From NCBI RefSeq assembly GCF_900162665.1, contig NZ_LT727810.1:38708-102707 (forward strand): a DNA stretch of 64,000 nucleotides, read 5' to 3'. The position numbers and the translations under genes are program-made. The notes under the pieces were generated by a model. That model did no database searches, was not told where the DNA came from, and saw only the letters and a list, made by a program, of their open reading frames with translations. The DNA is from Oceanobacillus sojae. GTDB taxonomy: Bacteria > Bacillota > Bacilli > Bacillales > Amphibacillaceae. Positions 17,156 to 26,931 of the stretch are shown here, one piece after another. The stretch's first letter is position 1, and every line of letters begins with the position of its first letter.

Positions 17156-17181
17156 TTTTCTAAGAGAAGTACGAACTATAG

Positions 17182-17227
17182 GATAACCAATGAATCTGTT
17201 AAAGGATGAGCGGATTCATTGGTTATC
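17182..17227 (+). terminator. Long perfect hairpin between tube and chaperone genes
   Basis: 15-bp perfect stem GATAACCAATGAATC (17182-17196) with its complement at 17213-17227, followed by TAAAAAATT. The tail is not a pure T-run, so it may be an attenuator or RNA processing/stability element rather than a full terminator. Confidence 0.6.
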
Positions 17228-17255
17228 TAAAAAATTAGAAAGGTGATGAACTGTA

Positions 17256-17657
17256 ATGGCAATTAAGATTCAAACGGAAAAACCCGTCATACCTATTGAA
17301 ATTGGAGAATTAAATTTTGAATTCCCTGTTGATGATGAGGCTATTAAAAAATTTCGAGATCAAATTCCGAAGTTAAAGGAAGAATTAGAAAAACTAGCAC
17401 CCGAAAATAATGAAGAGGATCAGGAATTAGTGAAGGAAGCGTTAAGCAAAGGATATGACGTCATTTTAGGAGAAGGATCCTTCGATAAAATTTATAAAGT
17501 AACACCATCGCTTGTTTACTGCATGCACTACTATTCACAGCTAGCTGAAGGTCTCGAAGACGAACTGAAAGAAAGAGGCTTCTCTGATTCTACACAGGAA
17601 AAAGCACAGAAATATATACAACAAAATAAGAAACAAACAGTCAAGAAGAAAAAGTAG
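17256..17657 (+). CDS. Tail assembly chaperone (A118 gp14-like)
   Basis: A 133-aa acidic protein beginning MAIKIQTEKPVIPIEIGELN and ending in a lysine-rich tail (KKQTVKKKK). Its size and position between the tube protein and the gp15-like gene correspond to the first tail assembly chaperone of A118-like phages, which binds the tape measure before tube polymerisation. AAGGTGATG precedes ATG 17256. I looked for the classical -1 slippery heptamer joining it to the next gene and did not find a convincing one. Confidence 0.72.
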   Translation: MAIKIQTEKPVIPIEIGELNFEFPVDDEAIKKFRDQIPKLKEELEKLAPENNEEDQELVKEALSKGYDVILGEGSFDKIYKVTPSLVYCMHYYSQLAEGLEDELKERGFSDSTQEKAQKYIQQNKKQTVKKKK

Positions 17658-17666
17658 TGGTGGATT

Positions 17667-18236
17667 ATGCTGAATCTAGCCTATCCTATTAATGATACAG
17701 TCGTTATTGATGATGAAAGGTATGAGATTAACCTTGCTTATGATAACGTATTACGCTTGTTTGATATGCTTAATGATGATGAATTAAATGATGTCGAACA
17801 AATTGAAATAGGCATAGAAATGCTTCTTGGCAGGCCGCTTGATGTAGATTTGGGGAAACAAGAAGAAGTCTTCTTTGAAATATTTAAAAGTACAATAAGC
17901 AAGGAATCGGAAGATAATGCTGCTGTTGATATTGATGGTAATCCGATGCCAATAATGAATAAGGAGAAAGACAATAAGAAGGTTTATTCCATTAAACAGG
18001 ATGCAGAATATATTTACGCATCTTTTTATCAAGATTATGGAATTGATTTATTTGAAGCTCAAGGGAAATTACATTGGTATAAATTTCAAGCTTTATTGGC
18101 AGGGCTGCGTCAAGATACTAAGTTTAAGGAAGTAATCGAAATCCGCACAATGGAATTGCCATCGGGTAAAGGAGCGGCAAAACATCGTAAACAAGTGGAA
18201 GAAGCAAAAAAAGCTTATAAGCTAAATCCTGAATAA
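17667..18236 (+). CDS. Bacteriophage Gp15-family protein (tail chaperone)
   Basis: A 189-aa protein resembling the Gp15 family first defined in Listeria phage A118: N-terminal MLNLAYPINDTVVIDDERYE, a central acidic part, and the typical FDLFEAQGKLHWYKFQALLAGL-like core (here split by Ile-Asp) with a basic C-terminus (GAAKHRKQVEEAKKAYKLNP). It lies 9 bases after the gp14-like gene and before the tape measure, the invariant position of this family. Presumed second tail assembly chaperone. Confidence 0.82.
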   Translation: MLNLAYPINDTVVIDDERYEINLAYDNVLRLFDMLNDDELNDVEQIEIGIEMLLGRPLDVDLGKQEEVFFEIFKSTISKESEDNAAVDIDGNPMPIMNKEKDNKKVYSIKQDAEYIYASFYQDYGIDLFEAQGKLHWYKFQALLAGLRQDTKFKEVIEIRTMELPSGKGAAKHRKQVEEAKKAYKLNPE

Positions 18237-18259
18237 TGCCTTTTAAAGGCGGTGTGGAA

Positions 18260-18376
18260 TTGAAGTTAAAAGAAATAAGATGTAAAAAATGCAATAAATT
18301 AATTGGGAAAATAAAGGGCATTGCTGAAATAAAATGCCCGAGATGCGCAACGGTTAATACAGTAAATGACCGTTAG
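18260..18376 (+). CDS. Com-like zinc-ribbon mini-protein
   Basis: A 38-aa frame starting at TTG 18260, 5 bases after AAGGCGGTG. It reads MKLKEIRCKKCNKLIGKIKG and then a second CPRC pair: two C-x2-C knuckles (RCKKCNK and KCPRCAT) that make a zinc ribbon like phage Mu Com. Mu Com is an RNA-binding translational regulator. Here the gene sits between the chaperone and the tape measure, so local translational control is a plausible inference. Confidence 0.72.
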   Translation: MKLKEIRCKKCNKLIGKIKGIAEIKCPRCATVNTVNDR

Positions 18377-18431
18377 AGAGCCCTTGAGCCCCTGTGCTGA
18401 AAAATTTAGAGCATGGGGGTGAAGTATGTAA

Positions 18432-21400
18432 ATGGCTGATGGTGAAGGAAAAGTAATTATAAATATTATATTAAACGATGGACAGGCTGTTCAAGGTTTA
18501 GACAATATAAATAATAAGGTAGATGAATTGGATAAAAGTGGGGAGAAGGCAAATCTCAGCATAGGTAAAATTGCTAAATCTGTTTCTGACATTGCTAAAA
18601 AAACAGGCGTATTTGATATGCTGAAGGATTCAGTAAATACAGCTTTTAATGAAATAGCCACGATGGAGCAATTTGAACGAACAATCACAGCCATAACTGG
18701 AAGTGCAGAGAAGGCTAATACAGCATTGGATAGCACGAAGAAAATTGTTAGTGGTACAACCTATGGAATTGACACTGCTACGAATGCCGTACAGGGATTT
18801 GTAATGTCGAATATGGATGTAGGTAAAGCAACCGAATCGATTGCTGCCTGGGGAGATGCGGTCAGTCACTATGGTGATGGATCAAATGAGGCATTTACTG
18901 CTGTTACGGAATCTTTGGCTCAGATGGTTGACAGTGGAAAAGCACAAATGGATACCATGAACCAGCTTACGGAGGCGGGAATTCCTGCTTTGCGCATTTA
19001 TGCAGATGCGACAGGGCAATCTGTGGAAAAAGTTGCGAATCAAATGCAGCAGGGTGAAATCTCTGCAGATAGTTTTATGAATGTCATGAATAGTGCATTA
19101 AAGGATGGGACCGAAAGTTTCGGAGCTATTGATGGAGCTGCAAAAGACGCAGGATCATCATGGACTAATTCAATTGATAACATGAAATCAGCAACTGTAC
19201 GCGGTATTACTGCGATTATCGGGTCTATAGATTCGATGCTGGAAAGCGTTGGACTGCCCAAAATGCAGGAGTTGATTACGGCTTTTGGACCTTTGGCGGT
19301 AACTGTATTCCAGCAGGTAGCCGCAAGCTCATTAACTTTATCGGGCACTCTAAGTGTGCTTAAAAGTGGTATGGAAACATTAGCAATAGCGTCTCTTTAT
19401 GTCTGGGATGTAATTGCTAAGCACCCAATCATTACAATTATCAGTGCTGTTGTTGCTTTAGCTGCTGTTATCATTTATTTATGGAAAACCAATGAGAATT
19501 TCCGCAACTTCTTTATAAATGCCTGGGAGTCAATCAGAAATGCTGTAATAAACTTAGGTCCAGGCTTACAAATGCTTGGCAGCCAAATAGCTGAGGTTTC
19601 TAAAAAAATGTATGATGCATCATTAGATGCTTTCAGTACGTCTGTTCAATGGCTTGGAAGTGTAATAGAAACAACCGGAGAAACATTTTCTAATCTGGCG
19701 GGCAGGACGCAGGAACTAATAACCATTATGACAGCTGGTGCAGTAAATGGCTTTGGTGCTGCTATGGAATGGTTAGGCAACAGAGCAAGGACCGTGGGTG
19801 AATTTTTTACAGAATTGAGAGAACGAATCAATATTGGAGGCGTCCTTGCTACTGTAATCGGGCCATTAACTACCACCGCAACTGCATTTTTTGGATTGGC
19901 AAGTCCAATTGGCTGGGTAATCAAAGGATTTGCATTGCTGGCAGCACAAACATCCATTTTTTCCGATATCCTTGGAGTTTTTAAAGGCGATATGTCTATT
20001 GGTGAAGTGGTAAATAATTTTGCAGCAGATCTCTCTAATTTGATAACTAATCTGGCTAAAAATGCAGTTATCTTTATAGAAAAAGGGACTGAAATGATTG
20101 TAGGATTCATTGATGCCTTTGCCGTAAACCTTCCTGAATTAATCAATGCTGGTGTTGAAGTGATTACAAATTTAATAACCGGTCTGGTATCAGCATTACC
20201 TTTATTAATAGAGACCTGGCTGCAGCTTTTTACAACATTGTTAGAGGTAATCGTCACGATAATACCATTGATTCTTGAAATAGGAGTTACAATCGTAACT
20301 ACACTAATAGAAGCAATCGTTGTAGCGTTGCCTTTACTGATAGAGACCTGGTTACAGCTTTTTACAACATTATTAGAAGTAGTTGTCACGGTGATACCAT
20401 TAATTTTGGAAATGGGTATTACGATTATAACCACATTAATAGAAGCAATCGTTATAGCGCTGCCTTTACTGATAGAGACCTGGTTACAGCTTTTCACAAC
20501 ATTATTAGAGGTAGTAATCACGATGATACCACTGATTTTGGAAATAGGTATTACGATCATAACTACGTTAATAGAAGCAATTGTTACCGCATTACCAATG
20601 CTAATAGAGACTTATTTAACAATTATTATGACTTTAATCGATACGATTACAACTGTGCTGCCACTGGTTATAGAGGTTTTTCTTCTTTTATTAATGACTA
20701 TTGTGGGTACTTTAATCGAAAATCTGCCACTAATTATTGAAGCCGGTATACAAATATTAACTGCGTTAATAGATGGAATAATCATCTTGATACCAGCTTT
20801 AATTGAAGCAGCAATTACGATAATAATGGCATTAGTAGAGGCTGTTATTACGAATTTACCAGTAATTTTAGATGCAGGTATGCAGATTTTAACAGCCTTA
20901 ATTAATGGTATAGTGCAGATTCTCCCGCAGTTAATAGAAGCTGGGCTAAATATTATTATGGCATTAATTCAGGCGATTATTGGCCTTTTACCTGAATTAT
21001 TAAATGCTGGAATTCAAATTCTATTTGCTTTAATAGAAGGAATAGTGAGTATCGTGCCTCAATTGATCAATGCAGGTATCCAATTACTGTTACAGCTGGT
21101 AAATGCATTCATTGGCTTACTGCCGCAACTAATAAATGCTGGTATACAAATATTAATGGCCTTAATACAAGGAATTATTTCCATTGTTCCACAATTGTTA
21201 AGTGCCGGTATGCAATTAATACTTCAGTTAGCTGGAGCTATTATTCAGTTACTCCCACAGCTCTTAAATGCAGGTGTTCAGTTAATCACTGCATTAATAG
21301 GCGGAATTACACAAATGATTAGCAATGTTGTGTCGGCCGGCTGGGGACTGGTAACAGATTTAGCAGGCGGCATTATTGATAAAGGGAAGGATATTTATAA

Positions 21401-21941
21401 TGCTGCCAAAAATATCATTGGAGAAGGAATTAATGGTGTTAAGGAAAAGACAAAAGAGTTTTTCAATGCAGGAGGAAATATTGTAGGATCTATTGCTGAT
21501 GGTATTACAAATGGTATAGATAAAGTTACTGGAGCAATTAGCTCCGTTGCATCTAAAATACGTGACTTTTTACCATTCTCACCTGCAAAAGAGGGAGCAT
21601 TAAAAGATATTATGTATCCTGGTATTACAAATTCGCTTGCTAAAAATATTAAGCAGGGTAGCAGTAAACCTTTAAAAGAAATGCGTTCTCTAACAGATGA
21701 TTTGGCTGATGAAATGAATCCTGAGATTACTAACCGGTTGAGGGGAACTTCTATGTCTTTGGGAAGAGTAAGTGCACAATTAAATACAACATCTGGTGTT
21801 TTAGGTAACGAAAATAATAATACAAGAACCTATTCTCCGAATATCAATAACTATTTCACACCAGCCAAGTCAACACCGAGTGAATCGGCTAGAAAACAAA
21901 GACAGCAGCAACAAAGATTAGCCATGGAAATGGGGTTTTAA
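18432..21941 (+). CDS. Phage tail tape measure protein
   Basis: A 1169-aa tape measure. The N-terminal 280 residues are helical and match the tape measure domain (GSAEKANTALDSTKKIVSGT; NQLTEAGIPALRIYADATGQ; INSMDNMKS-type region). Residues about 570-970 form an extreme array of hydrophobic 22-residue units (LPLLIETWLQLFTTLLE-type, later LPQLINAGIQILMALIQGI-type). Three units are nearly identical 132-bp direct repeats beginning at 20211, 20343 and 20475. The C-terminus carries SKIRDFLPFSPAKEGALKDI, usual in Firmicute tape measures. By the common rule of about 1.5 angstrom per residue it predicts a tail near 175 nm. Confidence 0.93.
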   Translation: MADGEGKVIINIILNDGQAVQGLDNINNKVDELDKSGEKANLSIGKIAKSVSDIAKKTGVFDMLKDSVNTAFNEIATMEQFERTITAITGSAEKANTALDSTKKIVSGTTYGIDTATNAVQGFVMSNMDVGKATESIAAWGDAVSHYGDGSNEAFTAVTESLAQMVDSGKAQMDTMNQLTEAGIPALRIYADATGQSVEKVANQMQQGEISADSFMNVMNSALKDGTESFGAIDGAAKDAGSSWTNSIDNMKSATVRGITAIIGSIDSMLESVGLPKMQELITAFGPLAVTVFQQVAASSLTLSGTLSVLKSGMETLAIASLYVWDVIAKHPIITIISAVVALAAVIIYLWKTNENFRNFFINAWESIRNAVINLGPGLQMLGSQIAEVSKKMYDASLDAFSTSVQWLGSVIETTGETFSNLAGRTQELITIMTAGAVNGFGAAMEWLGNRARTVGEFFTELRERINIGGVLATVIGPLTTTATAFFGLASPIGWVIKGFALLAAQTSIFSDILGVFKGDMSIGEVVNNFAADLSNLITNLAKNAVIFIEKGTEMIVGFIDAFAVNLPELINAGVEVITNLITGLVSALPLLIETWLQLFTTLLEVIVTIIPLILEIGVTIVTTLIEAIVVALPLLIETWLQLFTTLLEVVVTVIPLILEMGITIITTLIEAIVIALPLLIETWLQLFTTLLEVVITMIPLILEIGITIITTLIEAIVTALPMLIETYLTIIMTLIDTITTVLPLVIEVFLLLLMTIVGTLIENLPLIIEAGIQILTALIDGIIILIPALIEAAITIIMALVEAVITNLPVILDAGMQILTALINGIVQILPQLIEAGLNIIMALIQAIIGLLPELLNAGIQILFALIEGIVSIVPQLINAGIQLLLQLVNAFIGLLPQLINAGIQILMALIQGIISIVPQLLSAGMQLILQLAGAIIQLLPQLLNAGVQLITALIGGITQMISNVVSAGWGLVTDLAGGIIDKGKDIYNAAKNIIGEGINGVKEKTKEFFNAGGNIVGSIADGITNGIDKVTGAISSVASKIRDFLPFSPAKEGALKDIMYPGITNSLAKNIKQGSSKPLKEMRSLTDDLADEMNPEITNRLRGTSMSLGRVSAQLNTTSGVLGNENNNTRTYSPNINNYFTPAKSTPSESARKQRQQQQRLAMEMGF
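20211..20600 (+). repeat. Tandem 132-bp repeats in the tape measure gene
   Basis: GAGACCTGG and the following coding sequence recur at 20211, 20343 and 20475, exactly 132 bp (44 codons) apart, with only scattered third-base changes. Recombination between units would shorten or lengthen the tape measure in steps of 44 residues. Confidence 0.85.
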
Positions 21942-21944
21942 CAG

Positions 21945-22802
21945 ATGTTTAAACTAATGTTTACTAATGCAATCGATCAAACAGTAGAATTATTCGACCA
22001 TCCTTATAGACTAATAAGAGTTGAAGGTATTGGCGATACAGAGGCAACTACACAAATGCAAAAAGTCCCCTTCCAAGATGGCGCTAGTTATATCGGTTCG
22101 ATTTTAGAAGATAAACCGATTGAAATAGAATTGAAAATAACGGGAGACAATGAACAAGACCTAAATGCAAAACGTCGTTATTTTGCTTCGGTTTTTAATC
22201 CTAAATTAGGCGTAGGTACTCTGAGGTATATTAGTGGTGGTGATGTAAAGGAAATTGACGCAGTAGCTGAATCTGTCCCAAATTTCCCAGATGGACAAAC
22301 TAATAGAAAACCATTATTTCAAAAAGCTCTTTTATATATTAGGGCACCTTATCCTTATTGGAGAGATCCGAACCAAACAAGTCAACCTTTACAAGCTTAT
22401 TCTGGTAATCTTACCATGCCAAATACCTTCCCGATTGAAATGGGAAGGTCGGGATCACACACAACACTTTATAATAGTGGTGATATTCCTGCTCCAGTAA
22501 GGATTGATATCCAAGGGCCAGTGGCTAATCCACAAATAATTAACCGTACAAACGGTGATTGGTTAAGAGTTAATCGCTCTATTGCTGCAGATGAGATATT
22601 GCATATTGATACTACTAATGGCAAAAAAAGAGTAGAAGTTTATCGTAATGGCAGAGTGTTTAATGTATTTGGTTATATAGACCATGATTCTGATTGGCTT
22701 CAATTGGACGTAGGAGAAAATTTAATTGAGCATATTGCTGATTCTGGAGATACATCGGGTATGGTTGCAGTGACCTGGAATAATCAGTATGTTGGAATAT
22801 AA
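21945..22802 (+). CDS. Distal tail protein (Dit, Sipho_tail family)
   Basis: A 285-aa protein with the N-terminal beta-sandwich of siphophage distal tail proteins (MFKLMFTNAIDQTVELFDHP; IGSILEDKPIEIELKITGDN; ALLYIRAPYPYWRDP) and a C-terminal galectin-like half. It forms the hexameric hub under the tube on which the fibre proteins assemble. It starts 3 bases after the tape measure stop. Confidence 0.9.
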   Translation: MFKLMFTNAIDQTVELFDHPYRLIRVEGIGDTEATTQMQKVPFQDGASYIGSILEDKPIEIELKITGDNEQDLNAKRRYFASVFNPKLGVGTLRYISGGDVKEIDAVAESVPNFPDGQTNRKPLFQKALLYIRAPYPYWRDPNQTSQPLQAYSGNLTMPNTFPIEMGRSGSHTTLYNSGDIPAPVRIDIQGPVANPQIINRTNGDWLRVNRSIAADEILHIDTTNGKKRVEVYRNGRVFNVFGYIDHDSDWLQLDVGENLIEHIADSGDTSGMVAVTWNNQYVGI

Positions 22803-22821
22803 AAAATTTATGAAATTACTG

Positions 22822-22850
22822 AAGCATCTCTTTATAGAGGTGCTTTTTAC
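22822..22850 (+). terminator. Intra-operon hairpin after the Dit gene
   Basis: AAGCATCTCT (22822-22831) pairs with AGAGGTGCTT (22836-22845), then TTTTA. Terminator-like, 20 bases after the Dit stop; presumably leaky because the following genes have no evident promoter. Confidence 0.65.
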
Positions 22851-22874
22851 TTTTTTAAAAGGATGTGAATTAAT

Positions 22875-23831
22875 TTGGAACGAATGTATTTTTTCGACAG
22901 TACCACAGATGACAAACGTATCTATCAAGCAGCTGATTGGGCTAGATTTCATAATCAAATTATTGGTAATGGTGTATCAAATACTCCTAATCTGCCAGAT
23001 TTAGAAGTTACAGCTAGAACAAATATGGATATTGCTTTAGGCGCTGGTTACATGTTTGCTAACGGTTATATGTATCAAAATGACAGTACTATGACGCTAT
23101 CACATAGTATCGCTGATCCAAATAATAATCGTATAGATAGAATAATAATTTGCTTTGATAGTAATCCTGTGGAAAGACGTATCTATTCATATATTAAAAA
23201 AGGAGTGCCTGCAAATAATCCAACACCACCAAGTTTACAGCGTGATGATTATGTTTATGAAATGAGTGTTGCACAAGTTACTATTATTGCGGGTAAGTCT
23301 TATATTGAGCAATCTGAAATTCGAGATGAGAGGGCAAATGATAATGTTTGCGGATATATTCCCTTGCACAATATTTATCGAGGCATGCAAATCAATGAAA
23401 ACGGACTTGTGACATTACCCAATCAATCTTTTGTTAAGGCGACTAATTGGAACGAATACAAATATCCAGGTGAAAGGGATGCTATTCCATTTGGAACTGT
23501 AGAAATAGATAATCAAAAAGAAATGCAAAGTGATAATTTTACTTTTATCCCAAAGGAAGACGGTATCTATCACTTTTGGGTGGAAATGGCTTGGGATGAA
23601 GCTTTAGATAATATCGGTTACCGAATGTATTTATATAAAAATGGTCGAGAAAGTTTTCCTTTAGGTGCAAGGTGGGCAACAGATCAACGAGACCGTTTCT
23701 TTATCTGCTCAGGATCCGATAGTGTTGAAAAAGGGGATAAGATTACTTTTGTCGCAAGTATAGCTGGCCTTGGCAATCGATCTATGCCTCCTACATGGTT
23801 CACTCGTATCCGGATAGCAAAAATGGCTTAG
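22875..23831 (+). CDS. Tail-associated structural protein with C1q-like C-terminal domain
   Basis: A 318-aa protein. The N-terminal 200 residues (FFDSTTDDKRIYQAADWARF; ATNIDIALGAGYMFANGY-like segment) resemble baseplate/upper-fibre proteins of Firmicute siphophages. The last 115 residues have a C1q/TNF-like jelly-roll pattern (FIPKEDGIYHFWVEMAW, YLYKNGRES, EKGDKITFVAS). I start at TTG 22875, 7 bases after AAAGGATGTGA. A trimeric accessory fibre or receptor-contacting part is inferred. Confidence 0.7.
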   Translation: MERMYFFDSTTDDKRIYQAADWARFHNQIIGNGVSNTPNLPDLEVTARTNMDIALGAGYMFANGYMYQNDSTMTLSHSIADPNNNRIDRIIICFDSNPVERRIYSYIKKGVPANNPTPPSLQRDDYVYEMSVAQVTIIAGKSYIEQSEIRDERANDNVCGYIPLHNIYRGMQINENGLVTLPNQSFVKATNWNEYKYPGERDAIPFGTVEIDNQKEMQSDNFTFIPKEDGIYHFWVEMAWDEALDNIGYRMYLYKNGRESFPLGARWATDQRDRFFICSGSDSVEKGDKITFVASIAGLGNRSMPPTWFTRIRIAKMA

Positions 23832-23844
23832 AAGGTGATAGAAA

Positions 23845-26800
23845 ATGAAGACGCCTATTAGAATTTATAATAGATTTCTCGATTTAAAAGGTGAACTGGA
23901 TATTTATCAATCACTGCAGTTTGGTCGTAATTATCATGGAGTTGCAACATTTGAACTGCATGTTAATCGTTATTTGCATGAAGCTCAAAAGCTAAATAAA
24001 GGCGATATAATTGCATTGGATAAACATCCTCATAAAGCGGCCATTATTCTTACCAAAGAAATAGATCTTGATGAGAACGGCAAGGAAGGTGAGAATTTTA
24101 AACTATCGGGTTATACGTTGGACGGGTTAATGGGAAGGCGTATAACAGTACCTCCAGCGAAAGCTTCTTATGACCGGAAGAATGGAAGTGCAGAGGAAGT
24201 AATGAAATATTATATTGATAAGAACTTTGTCAATCCAGACGATAGCAGGCGAAAGCTGCCACATCTTGAAATTGCGCCAAATCAAAATAGAGGTGCTGAT
24301 TTAAGCTGGGAATCTCGATATAAAAACGTAGCAGAAGAATTAGAGAATATTTCTATCCATTCTGGTCTGGGCTGGGGGATATTCGCAGATTTTAGAACTA
24401 AAAAATTAATATTTGATGTTACTGAATCAAATGATTTAACACAAGATAATCCTTATGGTAATAATCCTGTATTTTTGAGTCCTGAATTTGAAACTATTAA
24501 ATCCCAATCATTTATTGATAGTGACAATGATTTAAAAAATGTTGGATACGTTGGAGGAGAGGGCGAAGGTAAAGAGAGAAAGATTGTTCAAGTTGGATCT
24601 GATACCGGCTGGCAGCGTATTGAAACTTTTATTGATGCCCGAAATATTAATGAAGAACCGGAAGATGGGGAACCGGATTTAACAGATGCAGAAGTGGAGG
24701 AACTTCTTGAAAAGCATGGGTCAGAAAAAATCAGCGAAATGGAAACTCTCCAATCATTAGAAGCTGAGATTCTGACTCCTTCACAAGATGCTATTTTTCA
24801 ATACGAAACAGATTTTGATTTAGGGGATAAAGTGGATGTTGTTAATAAATCTTGGGGAATAATGATGTCCGCACCCATCACCGAGTTTTTAGAAATTTAT
24901 GAAGCTGATGGTTTTCGATTGGAGGCTACATTTGGCCAATCACGCCCAACTTTCATCAACAAAATAAAACGCAAATTTAATGAGTTGGAAGGTGTAGAAC
25001 AGCAAGAATTGCCTGCACAAATTGCTGTAGAGAACCGTAAATATACGGATAGAAAATTGACCGAAGAAGAACAGGAACGAATCAGGCAAGCGTTGGAAAA
25101 CTTAGAAGCTTCTAAGAACTTTACAAAAGATTACGCGGAGAAAAAACGTGCTGAATCTCCAACTGAACCAGAGGATAAGTCTGTTGTATGGGTAGATATA
25201 TCTGATCCGGATAATGTAACTTGGAAAATTTATAGCCAAGAAAAAAATGAGTGGGTTGCAGCTGCAAGAGGTCCACAAGGTTTGCAAGGACCGCCTGGTA
25301 AAGACGGACAGGCCTTATATACTTGGCTCAAATACGCTGATGATGAGCGAGGAAATGGTATAGCAGATTCTCCTTCAGGTAAAAAGTATATGGGGCTTGC
25401 GTACAACAAAGAAACATCTGTAGAAAGTACCAATCCTGCTGATTATGAATGGTCAAAAATTGAAGGTGAAAAAGGTGATACTGGTGTACCAGGTCCAGAC
25501 GGTAAGGACGGGGCTCCACGTTACACATGGGTGAAGTATGCTGATGATGACCAGGGTCGAGGTATGTCAGACAGTCCACAAGGAAAAAAATATATCGGTC
25601 TTGCTTATAACAAATTAATTGCTAACGAATCTGATAGTCCAAAAGATTACACTTGGTCACTTATTAAAGGTGACAAAGGAGACAAGGGTGATAAAGGAGA
25701 ATAAGGTATCCAAGGGCCAAAAGGCTCCAATGGTCAGCCCACCTATACTTGGATAAGGTATGCTGATAATGCCAGCGGTGATGGTATTAGTAGTTCGCCA
25801 ACCAATAAAGAATATATTGGTCTAGCGCCAAATAAAACGACTTCAACGCCATCTAATAATGCCGGTGATTACACTTGGTCAAAATTAAAAGGTGAACCGG
25901 GGGCAAGAGGCCAGCAGGGAATTCAGGGTCCTAAAGGTTCCGATGGTCAACCAAGGTATACATGGATACGCTATGCTGATAATGCTAATGGTGGTGGAAT
26001 GAGTAACTTCCCTGATGGAAAAGAATATATAGGGTTTGCTTATAATAAAACCACTGCCACAGAGAGCAATAATGCATCTGATTATATCTGGTCAAAAATA
26101 AAGGGTGATAAAGGATCAAAAGGCGACGCTGGTTCTCGTGGCCCAACTGGTTCACAAGGACCAAAAGGAGAGACAGGGCCCCGAGGCCCAAACATTGTTG
26201 ATACAGATACTAGTTTTGGTGTTAACTGGCTTATTGCTGATTATATTAAATCACTTAATGGCTTAAATATTAATGAGCAATTTAAAGTAGATGAAAGTGG
26301 CAAATTAACTATTGGTAATGAGCAAATGACGTTGACAGAAAAAAGTATCCAAATCAGGCGTCCAGATGGTGCAGTTTGGATGGAGAATGGGTTAATTAAA
26401 GCTGATTATGGTGTCTATGGATTTGATCCACATTATATGACAGATAGAAGATGGCAAGATATGAACCAAACATTATCGGCAGTAGGATTTCAAGCCGGGG
26501 GTACAGCCATAAACAACTCATCTCATTTTTATGGAGGAGTAAAAGGGACACTGGACGGAAGAGGATACCAAGGTACGAATTTTCAAGACAGACGAGATGA
26601 TATGAATTGTGTTGTTTTTCAACGATACCGATTCAACCATTCGGCAAGATATCTTGTTTTTGGGTTTCGAAAAAATAGAGGTGCAAGATTTAGCGTGCAT
26701 ATCATAAATAATGGTACTGCAAACATTGACGACAGGATTTACTATGAACTTTTTGAAAAAGATTATCAAGGCTACAAACTATTAATCGCTGACTTAGGTA

Positions 26801-26919
26801 AACCGACATATGTAAATCGCATGGTTGGTCTTAAAATAGGATGGGTACATGGCTGGGGTGCTGCTGATGAAAATATGATATTTAAAGTAGAATCTGCACA
26901 TTTGACTGATGAGCCATAA
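23845..26919 (+). pseudogene. Gp37-like tail hub / collagen-like fibre, split by in-frame TAA at 25702
   Basis: One 1024-position frame interrupted once. Residues 1-370 match the siphovirus ReqiPepy6 Gp37-like hub family (MKTPIRIYNRFLDLKGELDI; KLSGYTLDGLMGRRI). From residue 470 there are collagen-like G-x-y stretches and four copies of a roughly 50-aa module (YTWxKYADD...GKKYIGLAYNK...DYxWSxIKG) beginning at 25318, 25522, 25744 and 25957. A TAA (25702-25704) follows GDKGDKGDKGE between copies 2 and 3; the same frame continues GIQGPKG without a break to 26919, ending in a putative receptor-binding domain. CAA or GAA would restore it. An in-frame ATG at 25999 could give only the last 306 residues. 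Nonsense mutation, readthrough or sequencing error are all possible. Confidence 0.82.
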
Positions 26920-26931
26920 GGAGGAATAGAT

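Noticed and set aside
17630-17670. Classical -1 frameshift joining the two tail chaperones
   Set aside because: The A-rich end of the first gene does not contain a proper X-XXY-YYZ heptamer in frame, and the second gene has its own start.
19646-20560. 304-aa minus-strand gene inside the tape measure
   Set aside because: Composition (repetitive Ile/Thr/Val/Ser) mirrors the antisense of the tape measure repeats; no ribosome binding site or known domain.
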